A DNA stretch of 5,692 bases, from positions 1-5,692 of the forward strand of contig JAKFYP010000146.1 of assembly GCA_021730835.1 (NCBI GenBank), written 5' to 3'. The notes beneath the pieces were generated by a model, which saw only the letters and a list, made by a program, of their open reading frames with translations, was not told where the DNA came from and did no database searches. The position numbers were made by a program, and so were the translations under genes. Source of the stretch: Alphaproteobacteria bacterium. GTDB taxonomy: Bacteria > Pseudomonadota > Alphaproteobacteria > Rickettsiales > UBA998. Below, one piece after another: positions 1 through 5,102 of this stretch. Every line of letters starts with the position of its first letter. The first letter of the stretch is position 1.

Positions 1-1
1 C

Positions 2-1018
2 GCTTCCTTGGACAAGGCGTTAACGCCATATACAGGGTATGAAGACAAGCATCTGACTACCAGCATACGCTTTGGCGATGCAGGCGATAACGACGATGTT
101 TATATCAAAATTTGCCCTACCTTGCTAAGTGGTGCGGAGATGACGCCTGAGAATAAGGCATTGTATGACGCAAAATATCCTCGCGACTCTGAAGAAGCCA
201 GGCAAGTGATACAAGCAAACACCGATAATATTCGGAAAGTATATAAGCCTGTAGCCGAATTTCTGAGTTCGGAAAGCGGGCGTGAATCATACCTTACTCC
301 GATAGACACACTAAGAGGTACCGGGCCGGATCCCGGAGTTGCTCTCGGCGTGTCGATGTCAGCGGAAGCATTTGGAAGACTGGCTGACAAGCTAGGCATC
401 AGAGAGGAAATAGAAAAGGAATTGGGCACCTCGATTGAGGAGTATTCCAAGAGCAAGAAAGCGTCCCCCGAACCTGTACAACAGGAATCGGAAGCCCCAG
501 AACAGCTGGAACCGACCGTAAAAACGGCGGCAGTTTCCGAACCACCCGCCCAGAAAGAGCAAAGTCCTGAGCCTGCGCAGCAAGATTTAGAAAATGGCGA
601 AAGGAAAAATGAAGTTCCCAAGCAATCTAAACCGGAAATACCAGCAGTAACGCAATCATCACAACCAACTCCCGAAGAACAACAACAGGTACTGGCGCAG
701 GAACAACTGCGTCAGGAAAACAAGGATATAGAATTAGAACATCAGGCATTGGACGGGCGCAGGGTAAACCAGTTTGTCAGTGCGCATCCGGTTGTGGCCG
801 CATTGCTTGAGGCATTCACCGGACGCAAGATAGAAGACCTGCTTGCTCCCCGGCAGTCTGTTTCGGAAGTAAGAGCCAAGGAAGCGGTTGTCGCGATGAA
901 AAAAGAAGGGTGCTTCGAGGGGGTGGGGCAATGTGAACATCATCACGAACATGAGGATATTGCCTTACAAGCCGCAGGAACTTCGCAAAACCGAGGTTTG
1001 GAAACCGGCATCGCATAA
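2..1018 (+). CDS. Hypothetical protein with Pro/Glu/Gln-rich linker, 5' partial
   Basis: I do not recognise this protein. The frame is open to the left edge: two sense codons (Ala, Ser) precede a TTG at base 8, so the true start probably lies outside the window. Residues below are counted from that TTG. Residues 1-145 look globular and mixed alpha/beta. Residues about 150-235 are a low-complexity linker rich in Pro, Glu and Gln. Residues 225-300 are probably helical and charged (QEQLRQENKDIELEHQ, then AHPVVAALLEAFTGRKIEDLL). Near the C-terminus there is a Cys/His patch: Cys302, Cys309, His311-313 and His315, which could bind metal (inference). No signal peptide or membrane segment is visible in the part seen. 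The stop lies 32 bases before the next gene, which has its own ribosome binding site, so the two are probably co-transcribed. An effector or surface-associated role is possible, but nothing in the sequence proves one. Confidence 0.75.
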   Translation, partial: ASLDKALTPYTGYEDKHLTTSIRFGDAGDNDDVYIKICPTLLSGAEMTPENKALYDAKYPRDSEEARQVIQANTDNIRKVYKPVAEFLSSESGRESYLTPIDTLRGTGPDPGVALGVSMSAEAFGRLADKLGIREEIEKELGTSIEEYSKSKKASPEPVQQESEAPEQLEPTVKTAAVSEPPAQKEQSPEPAQQDLENGERKNEVPKQSKPEIPAVTQSSQPTPEEQQQVLAQEQLRQENKDIELEHQALDGRRVNQFVSAHPVVAALLEAFTGRKIEDLLAPRQSVSEVRAKEAVVAMKKEGCFEGVGQCEHHHEHEDIALQAAGTSQNRGLETGIA

Positions 1019-1039
1019 CCACTAAGAATAATTGATAAC

Positions 1040-1044
1040 AGGAG
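1040..1044 (+). promoter_or_regulatory. Ribosome binding site of the 370-residue gene
   Basis: AGGAG lies six bases before the ATG at 1051. It fixes that start and shows that the second gene of the pair is translated independently of the first. Confidence 0.75.
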
Positions 1045-1050
1045 ATAACC

Positions 1051-2163
1051 ATGTCCGAGAATACCCCTATAGATTATGAGAAGGTTGCTGAAACACTGGA
1101 TGGTTTTCTCACTGAGCACAAACCTGATAGGCTGATATTATCGGAAATTCATAGCGATGGAATGATTAATCTCGACATGCTGAAACACCCCAAAGTGCAG
1201 GCAGTGCTTCAAAAGCACGGTTTTAAAGACATTGCCATTGAGGGAAGGCATGAGTTTCAGAAAGCGGCCCAAGAAGTAGCAGTAGGCGCTATCACCTCTG
1301 AAGTGTTGGGTCAACAGGCGGTAGGGGCATATCAAGAGGCGGGCGACCAGTATGCGCATCTGGCACGGCCCATCTATGAGAAGCGTGGAGAATTGGTGGC
1401 AAGTACAGCAGGAAAAATGAACGTCCATTTTGTTGAGGCGCAAGCCCCTACTTTAAATGATCATTTGAAAACTTTGAACGAAGTGGGGAATGTCACTCGA
1501 ATGAAACAAAATATCTTGGCTGAAAAGGCCACGATAGATGATGTGTGGGATGGCTTAAAACACCATGTGTACAAGAGGATCGGATATGAATCAGGTGTCA
1601 TGGCGCTTGCGCGGGAACAAGGAGCTGAAGAAGCACAACGCCTCAAAGGTACTGTGGCTGAAAAGGCATTGAATCAAATAAGAGAAAAGCGTAACTCCCA
1701 TGATGATGAATTGGTCGCGTCCATAAATGAAAAAGCGGAAGGACGAAAAGTGGTTGTCTTATATGGTGATGATCACGGAACAGGCACCAAAGATCTGGAT
1801 GACCAGTTCCAAAGCTTAGGTTCTAAGACTGCACGGCTTACTTTGGTTAAAGACCCGGCCAACTATGCTAATAAATCGCAATATGACTACAATATGGGCA
1901 ACCAGGCGCCTACCGCTTATCTTTCGTTATCCGATGGCTCGTTGGTAAATGGCGCGGAAGCCTACAAAGAAGCAGCGAAAGCTTATCCCAACCCAGCTGA
2001 TAAAGAAAGCGCAAGGGAATCTTACTTGAAAACAGCAAAAGCAGCAGCGCCCGCTGACGTATCGCTTGCCGAAGTAAATCCCATTCAGCCGGAAGGAGGG
2101 TTCTCACAAAACACTCCTGCCGTTGCGCATGAACAAGAACAAGCAGCTGGCCGGTATACATAA
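1051..2163 (+). CDS. Putative TIKI/TraB-ChaN-EreA superfamily hydrolase-like protein
   Basis: This is a 370-residue protein with no signal peptide or membrane helix, so it is probably cytoplasmic or exported by a non-Sec route. The spacing of conserved-looking motifs matches the superfamily that includes TIKI/TraB proteases, ChaN haem-binding proteins, erythromycin esterase EreA and the Pasteurella multocida toxin C-terminal domain. S31-E-I-H34 stands for the usual GExH. E64 lies in IAIEGRHEF after a hydrophobic strand. R214-N followed by H217-D-D stands for the R(D/N)..ma motif. YGDDHGTG (238-245) follows the strand KVVVL and stands for the G.GH motif. Residues about 290-370 form an Ala/Glu/Lys-rich tail, likely helical or disordered. 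The family call is inferred from the motif pattern; substrate and role are unknown. The gene follows the upstream partial gene by 32 bases and is probably in its operon. I am confident that it is coding and less so of the family. Confidence 0.8.
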   Translation: MSENTPIDYEKVAETLDGFLTEHKPDRLILSEIHSDGMINLDMLKHPKVQAVLQKHGFKDIAIEGRHEFQKAAQEVAVGAITSEVLGQQAVGAYQEAGDQYAHLARPIYEKRGELVASTAGKMNVHFVEAQAPTLNDHLKTLNEVGNVTRMKQNILAEKATIDDVWDGLKHHVYKRIGYESGVMALAREQGAEEAQRLKGTVAEKALNQIREKRNSHDDELVASINEKAEGRKVVVLYGDDHGTGTKDLDDQFQSLGSKTARLTLVKDPANYANKSQYDYNMGNQAPTAYLSLSDGSLVNGAEAYKEAAKAYPNPADKESARESYLKTAKAAAPADVSLAEVNPIQPEGGFSQNTPAVAHEQEQAAGRYT

Positions 2164-2190
2164 AAACCTTATGTGTGAAACGAGGGTTTT
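2163..2190 (+). terminator. Weak terminator-like hairpin after the first operon
   Basis: AAAACCTT (2163-2170) can pair with AGGGTTTT (2183-2190) around a 12-base loop, with one G-U pair in RNA. The right arm ends in four T residues. The hairpin starts at the stop codon of the 370-residue gene. The stem is A/T-rich and only moderately stable. Confidence 0.35.
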
Positions 2191-2193
2191 AGA

Positions 2194-2256
2194 ACTGCCG
2201 CAAAGTCGCCGCCCTTCGCGCTTCTGGAGGGGTTTTCCAACCCTCAGTCAAAGATG
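2194..2256. repeat. 63-bp imperfect direct repeat, left copy
   Basis: This segment aligns without gaps to 3697-3759 with six mismatches (57 of 63 identical). Its first half includes the identical block from CAAAGTCGCCG through CTTCTGGAGG. The two copies bracket the ATPase gene, 1503 bp start to start. Read on the minus strand, this copy can form a stem from CGCGAAG and CTTTGCG around an 8-base loop. It can also form GGGTT-GGAA-AACCC, which has a GNRA-type tetraloop. The right copy keeps these only partly. Confidence 0.9.
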
Positions 2257-2370
2257 TTGCTGGTGAACGTTAATCGAACTCGACCCGATTTTCTGTGATG
2301 TAGTCGTGAAGCGCTGGGAGGGATTTGCGGGGAGGAAGGCCGTTTTATCGGAAAACAAGAAAAAACAATC

Positions 2371-2389
2371 AGTTATGTAGTCTATAACT
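2371..2389. promoter_or_regulatory. Palindrome upstream of the ATPase promoter, possible operator
   Basis: AGTTAT and ATAACT form perfect 6-bp inverted arms around a 7-base spacer, in an A/T-rich stretch. The palindrome ends 26 bases before the predicted -35 box of the ATPase gene. A regulator site is plausible but the arms are short. The rest of 2257-2450 shows no credible gene. Confidence 0.3.
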
Positions 2390-2415
2390 ATACAGCAAGG
2401 TAGAAATCATAAAGT

Positions 2416-2444
2416 TTGACTTTAAGATTTCACCGTTGTAATAT
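2416..2444 (+). promoter_or_regulatory. Sigma-70-type promoter of the ATPase gene, predicting a leaderless mRNA
   Basis: A -35 box TTGACT (2416-2421) is separated by exactly 17 bases from a -10 box TAATAT (2439-2444). The normal distance from the -10 box to the start site puts +1 at about 2450-2452, on the A of the ATG at 2451. No Shine-Dalgarno sequence sits at a workable distance, because GGTGGA directly abuts the ATG. Both facts point to a leaderless transcript. Confidence 0.6.
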
Positions 2445-2450
2445 GGTGGA

Positions 2451-3650
2451 ATGCTAAAACGTCATGCCATAAAACAGATTTTACAAGACCTTGAATATTT
2501 CCCTGTGGTGGGGATTGTCGGGCCGCGTCAGGCTGGAAAAACAACGCTGGCAAAGCATATCATCGCACAGTTGGATAATACAAAGAGCATCTATCTTGAC
2601 CTCGAACTGGATGCGGATCGCAGAAAACTCGAAGATACAGAGACTTACCTGAAGTACCATCAGGATAAATGCGTGGTGATTGACGAAGTGCAGCGCATGC
2701 CGGAGCTGTTTGCCCTGCTTCGCGCCCTGATTGATATGGATCGTAGACCTGGGCGCTACATTCTGCTTGGCTCTGCTTCGCCGGAAATGATTAAAGGCAG
2801 TTCCGAAAGTTTAGCGGGGCGCATTGCATATAACGAGCTAACCCCGTTCTCCTGGGCAGAAGCACAAGGAACGGTTTCACTGCATCATCACTGGTTGTTT
2901 GGAGGGTTTCCCGAAGCCATGCTTGCAGGAAATCCTGCTCATGCCCGGCGCTGGCTGAAATCATTCACCGAAACCTTTGTACAACGTGATTTACAGGAGT
3001 TGGGGCATCAGATATCGCCGCCGCTTGTCACGCGAATGCTGGAGATGATAGCAAGCTTGCATGGACAGATATTAAATCAGAGCGATTTGAGCCGCGCTCT
3101 TGGTGTGAGCGTACCAACAGTCAGCCGTTACCTCGATCTGCTGGAAGGCGGATTTATTATCACGAGGTTGCAGCCCTATTTTGTAAATATCAGTAAACGG
3201 CTGGTGAAGCAGCCGAAGCTATACTTGCGTGACACTGGCATACTGCATCATCTGTTAGGTATTCAGGATACAGAGCAGTTGCTTGGGCATGTGGCCGTTG
3301 GCGCCTCATGGGAAGGTTATGTGCTGGAGCAGATCCGCAGATGTTCCGGGGGTGAAGGTAAAATCTATTTCTACCGGACGCATAAAGGCGCAGAAAGTGA
3401 CGCGGTACTGGTTGCCCCAAATGGCAAGCGCTACTGCGCGGAAATCAAGCGCAGCCAGAGAGCCGGAATCTCGAAAGGGTTTTTTGAAGTGATCAAGGAT
3501 GTGGAGCCAGAGCAAAGTTTCGCTATCTCTGAATCAGGCGAATCCTATCCAGCGAAGGGCGGCATCCAGATGATGAATCTGGAAACCTTCCTTATGGAAA
3601 CCTTGCCTAAGATTATGTGTTTTCCGTCCATCCACTGTCGCGTGGTTTAG
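2451..3650 (+). CDS. AAA_14/DUF4143-type ATPase
   Basis: This is a complete 399-residue ATPase of the widespread prokaryotic AAA_14 plus DUF4143 type. Walker A is GPRQAGKTT (24-32) and Walker B is CVVIDEVQ (74-81) with D78 and E79. The strand ILLGSAS (104-110) ends in the sensor-type GS. LAGRI (121-125), GGFPE (151-155) and FVQRDL (176-181) are typical of the family. Residues 210-240 (SDLSRALGVSVPTVSRYLDL) look like a winged helix-turn-helix. The C-terminal part carries E288, D317 and the pair E331-I-K333, a PD-(D/E)XK-like arrangement. Family members are usually solitary; their function is poorly known and they are often treated as accessory, sometimes defence- or toxin-linked. The last ten or so residues, after LPKI, look like a non-conserved tail. 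The gene stands alone between two direct repeats, with its own promoter, and is probably transferred DNA. Confidence 0.93.
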   Translation: MLKRHAIKQILQDLEYFPVVGIVGPRQAGKTTLAKHIIAQLDNTKSIYLDLELDADRRKLEDTETYLKYHQDKCVVIDEVQRMPELFALLRALIDMDRRPGRYILLGSASPEMIKGSSESLAGRIAYNELTPFSWAEAQGTVSLHHHWLFGGFPEAMLAGNPAHARRWLKSFTETFVQRDLQELGHQISPPLVTRMLEMIASLHGQILNQSDLSRALGVSVPTVSRYLDLLEGGFIITRLQPYFVNISKRLVKQPKLYLRDTGILHHLLGIQDTEQLLGHVAVGASWEGYVLEQIRRCSGGEGKIYFYRTHKGAESDAVLVAPNGKRYCAEIKRSQRAGISKGFFEVIKDVEPEQSFAISESGESYPAKGGIQMMNLETFLMETLPKIMCFPSIHCRVV

Positions 3651-3696
3651 GCTCAGTGCGTTTTCCACCTCAAATAATTTGACGACACTATCTGGG

Positions 3697-3759
3697 ACTG
3701 CCCCAAAGTCGCCGCCCTTCGCGCTTCTGGAGGATTTTTCCGACACTCGGTCAAAGATG
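3697..3759. repeat. 63-bp imperfect direct repeat, right copy, abutting tRNA-Leu
   Basis: This is the partner of 2194-2256 (57 of 63 identical). Its right end overlaps the CCA end of the tRNA-Leu gene by two bases, so it is essentially the 3' flank of the tRNA. The homology stops at the tRNA and does not include its body. Read on the minus strand it would form the tail of the tRNA precursor. It can form a small CCGA-GTG-TCGG hairpin there, followed by five A residues rather than a T run. Confidence 0.9.
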
Positions 3760-3842
3760 GTGCGGCCGAGAAGACTCGAACTTCCACGGGTTGCCCCACA
3801 GCGACCTCAACGCTGCGCGTCTACCAGTTCCGCCACGGCCGC
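3758..3842 (-). tRNA. tRNA-Leu (anticodon GAG)
   Basis: The minus strand folds into an 85-nt type II tRNA. The acceptor stem is GCGGCCG with CGGCCGC. The D arm contains GAACTGGTAGA. The anticodon stem CAGCG/CGCTG carries the loop TTGAGGT, giving anticodon GAG, which reads CUC and CUU leucine codons. A 13-nt variable arm is built on GGG/CCC. The T stem GGAAG/CTTCT holds the loop TTCGAGT. The 3' ACCA is encoded in the DNA. The gene is divergent from lipB, with 69 bases between them. Such tRNA 3' ends are common integration sites, and here a direct repeat begins at the CCA end. Confidence 0.96.
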
Positions 3843-3862
3843 GCCGGGTGGTCAGGGGGGCT

Positions 3863-3891
3863 TGTCTATCAAATCGCCGGACGCTATGCAA
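3863..3891 (-). promoter_or_regulatory. Possible promoter of tRNA-Leu
   Basis: On the minus strand, TTGCAT (3886-3891) and TAGACA (3863-3868) are 17 bases apart, with the -10 box ending 20 bases before the tRNA 5' end. The -10 match is poor, so the call is weak. I see no clear lipB promoter in the same 69-base gap. Confidence 0.3.
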
Positions 3892-3911
3892 GATAAGAAG
3901 CGGAAATAATC

Positions 3912-4544
3912 ATGCAGGCGATTGAATGGCAATATGAGTCCCGGCCAGTGTCCTACGAGGAGGCGGTGGCGGCGATGGAACGGCGGGTAGCGGCTGTTGC
4001 AGCGGGAGAGACAGCGGAACTGGTCTGGTTGCTGGAGCATCCGGCGCTCTATACGGCGGGCACAAGTGCGAAGGAATCTGATCTGCTCGATCCGGCGCGT
4101 CTGCCGGTATTTAAGACCGGGCGGGGCGGGCAATATACCTATCACGGGCCGGGACAACGCATTGCCTATGTCATGCTGGATTTAAAGCGCCGCGCCGCCG
4201 ATGGTGTCCCTGACCTGCGGGCTTACGTTCAATCGCTGGAAGGCTGGATCATCGCCGTACTGGCGGCGCTGGGCGTGGAAGGCTTTACCCGGGATGGGCG
4301 CATCGGTGTCTGGGTGGATACACAAGCGGGCGAGCAAAAAATCGCGGCCATCGGCATCCGGGTACGGCGCGGCGTCAGTTATCACGGCATCGCGCTGAAT
4401 ATCTGCCCCGATCTGGCGCATTACCGGGGCATTATTCCCTGCGGCATAAGCGAACACGGCGTCACCTCGCTGGAAGCGCTGGGCATTGCATGTACCATGG
4501 CAGAGGTGGATAAGTTGATGCACCAGCATTTTCCTTACGCATAA
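3912..4544 (+). CDS. lipB: Octanoyltransferase LipB (lipoate-protein ligase B)
   Basis: LipB moves the octanoyl group from octanoyl-acyl carrier protein to a lysine of lipoyl domains (E2 subunits of 2-oxoacid dehydrogenases, glycine cleavage H protein). This is the first committed step of lipoate synthesis in the cytoplasm; LipA then adds sulfur. The 210-residue length is normal. The signature RGGQYTYHGPGQ (71-82) is present with H78. K143 (EQKIAAIGI) and C177 (IIPCGIS) match the Lys/Cys catalytic pair known in the family. SYHGIALN (156-163) is the usual substrate-binding strand with H159. The ATG at 3912 gives the usual family N-terminus; the ribosome binding site is weak (AAGCGGA, about eight bases upstream). 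Its visibly higher GC and codon use differ from the genes to the left, consistent with a core gene. It is divergent from tRNA-Leu. Confidence 0.97.
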   Translation: MQAIEWQYESRPVSYEEAVAAMERRVAAVAAGETAELVWLLEHPALYTAGTSAKESDLLDPARLPVFKTGRGGQYTYHGPGQRIAYVMLDLKRRAADGVPDLRAYVQSLEGWIIAVLAALGVEGFTRDGRIGVWVDTQAGEQKIAAIGIRVRRGVSYHGIALNICPDLAHYRGIIPCGISEHGVTSLEALGIACTMAEVDKLMHQHFPYA

Positions 4545-4584
4545 ATTTTCATAAATCTCATATGTGACGCGATACGCCTTATAA

Positions 4585-4623
4585 AGAGAGAGAGGAATGG
4601 ATTTTTGCAGAAGAATCGCTTAA
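4585..4623 (+). other. Shine-Dalgarno-rich minicistron in the lipB downstream gap
   Basis: The gap 4545-4632 contains a purine run (AGAGAGAGAGG, 4585-4595) just before ATG at 4597. That ATG opens an 8-codon frame (MDFCRRIA) ending in TAA at 4621-4623. The frame is the same as that of the next gene, whose ATG lies nine bases after this stop and has no ribosome binding site of its own. It may be a translational coupler or leader peptide, or chance. A TATAAA (4580-4585) just before the purine run could be a -10 box, but no good -35 accompanies it. Confidence 0.25.
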
Positions 4624-4632
4624 ACTAATCGG

Positions 4633-4884
4633 ATGATTACGACCAATGATCCGTTTATCAGCCGCCGTACCGGTATCCCGGTTACCACTACCGGCAAGCC
4701 TGTGCGCGGCAAGCAGGCCACCCCCGCCGGTGATGCCCCGGAGGCGCTGCGCCCGCCGCGACTGCGCGGCTTCACCGCCATTCCGACGCCGGATGTGCTG
4801 GAAAAACTGATTGTTCGCGCCATTCAGGCATTAAGCGCCGGGATTTACTGGGATCGCGGCTCCATCCTCAATATTGTGGTATAA
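4633..4884 (+). CDS. Small hypothetical protein, 83 residues
   Basis: I do not recognise a named family. The N-terminal half (residues 1-48) is Pro/Thr/Arg/Gly-rich and basic, probably unstructured. The C-terminal half (residues about 50-83) looks folded: IPTPDVLEKLIVRAIQALSA would make an amphipathic helix, followed by the aromatic segment GIYWDRGSILNIVV at the very end. This shape, a disordered start with a conserved-looking end, is typical of small conserved proteins. Codon use is GC-rich at third positions, like lipB and the flagellin gene, which supports coding. An in-frame TAA at 4621 makes ATG 4633 the only reasonable start, yet no Shine-Dalgarno precedes it. The gene converges on the flagellin gene; a flagellar link is possible only by neighbourhood. 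Confidence 0.65.
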   Translation: MITTNDPFISRRTGIPVTTTGKPVRGKQATPAGDAPEALRPPRLRGFTAIPTPDVLEKLIVRAIQALSAGIYWDRGSILNIVV

Positions 4885-4892
4885 TTGATTGA

Positions 4893-4912
4893 GTTTGCGC
4901 TTACGCACAAAC
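4893..4912. other. Small hairpin after the 83-residue gene
   Basis: TGCG-CTTA-CGCA forms a 4-bp stem with a tetraloop, extended by GTT/AAC across a two-base bulge. It starts eight bases after the stop codon at 4884. There is no T run, so it is a weak terminator on its own. Confidence 0.4.
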
Positions 4913-4922
4913 GATATGCCGC

Positions 4923-4949
4923 ATGAGCATCCACCTGTGGGATGCTCAT
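4923..4949. repeat. Palindromic hairpin repeat, copy 1 (inverted relative to copies 2 and 3)
   Basis: Perfect 10-bp arms ATGAGCATCC and GGATGCTCAT enclose the 7-base centre ACCTGTG. The 21-bp core 4926-4946 is the exact reverse complement of the cores of copies 2 and 3. Inner bases can pair further with a one-base bulge. Confidence 0.93.
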
Positions 4950-4957
4950 CCTCATAA

Positions 4958-4984
4958 GACACAGCATCCCACAGGTGGATGCTG
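4958..4984. repeat. Palindromic hairpin repeat, copy 2
   Basis: The arms CAGCATCC and GGATGCTG (8 bp) surround the centre CACAGGT. The 27-bp segment is identical to 4996-5022. On the + strand it is followed by AACTCTTTT, so this copy is the best terminator-like hairpin for the 83-residue gene. Confidence 0.93.
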
Positions 4985-4995
4985 AACTCTTTTAT

Positions 4996-5024
4996 GACAC
5001 AGCATCCCACAGGTGGATGCTGTG
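4996..5024. repeat. Palindromic hairpin repeat, copy 3
   Basis: The arms CACAGCATCC and GGATGCTGTG (10 bp, 4998-5024) surround CACAGGT. The core starts 38 bases after the core of copy 2. Its outer three pairs differ from copy 1 in a compensated way (CAC/GTG against ATG/CAT). Confidence 0.93.
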
Positions 5025-5031
5025 AGTGGCG

Positions 5032-5049
5032 CGCCCGCAGTCGCGGGCG
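5032..5049. other. GC-rich hairpin in the flagellin 3' flank
   Basis: CGCCCGC (5032-5038) and GCGGGCG (5043-5049) form a perfect 7-bp stem with the tetraloop AGTC. It directly abuts the longer hairpin 5050-5095. No T run follows on either strand. Confidence 0.7.
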
Positions 5050-5095
5050 ATAGCCGATTTGATTGATGTACACGTCACACAAGTAAATCGGCTAT
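5050..5095 (-). terminator. Long-stem hairpin just downstream of flagellin, probable 3' end structure
   Basis: ATAGCCGATTT (5050-5060) and AAATCGGCTAT (5085-5095) are perfect 11-bp arms around a 24-base loop. The hairpin starts seven bases past the flagellin stop codon. It lacks a following T run, so it could stabilise the flagellin mRNA or act in Rho-dependent termination rather than be a classic terminator. Confidence 0.5.
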
Positions 5096-5102
5096 ATTAT
5101 CC

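Noticed and set aside
100..621. 173-codon open frame on the minus strand opposite the first gene
   Set aside because: It is antisense to a clear coding frame. Its Ser/Cys/Gly-rich composition is what the complement of a Pro/Glu/Gln-rich linker gives.
2257..2300. Possible decayed tRNA remnant next to the left direct repeat (ATCGAACTC resembling a T-loop complement)
   Set aside because: Only scattered matches to the tRNA-Leu complement are present and no stems can be formed, so homology beyond the 63-bp repeat cannot be supported.
3534..3746. 70-codon minus-strand frame overlapping the ATPase end and the right direct repeat
   Set aside because: It is mostly antisense to the ATPase and the rest is repeat sequence. 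In the left copy of the repeat the sequence diverges without an equivalent gene.
3679..3909. 76-codon + strand frame across the direct repeat and tRNA-Leu
   Set aside because: It runs antisense through the whole tRNA gene, so it is a chance frame.
4923..5024. CRISPR array
   Set aside because: There are only three repeats, one is inverted, the gaps are under 20 bases and no cas genes are visible. A palindromic repeat family explains the pattern better.
4831..5082. 83-codon minus-strand frame through the hairpin cluster
   Set aside because: It reads through the palindromic repeats and overlaps the end of the better-supported 83-residue gene. Its composition shows no protein-like domain.
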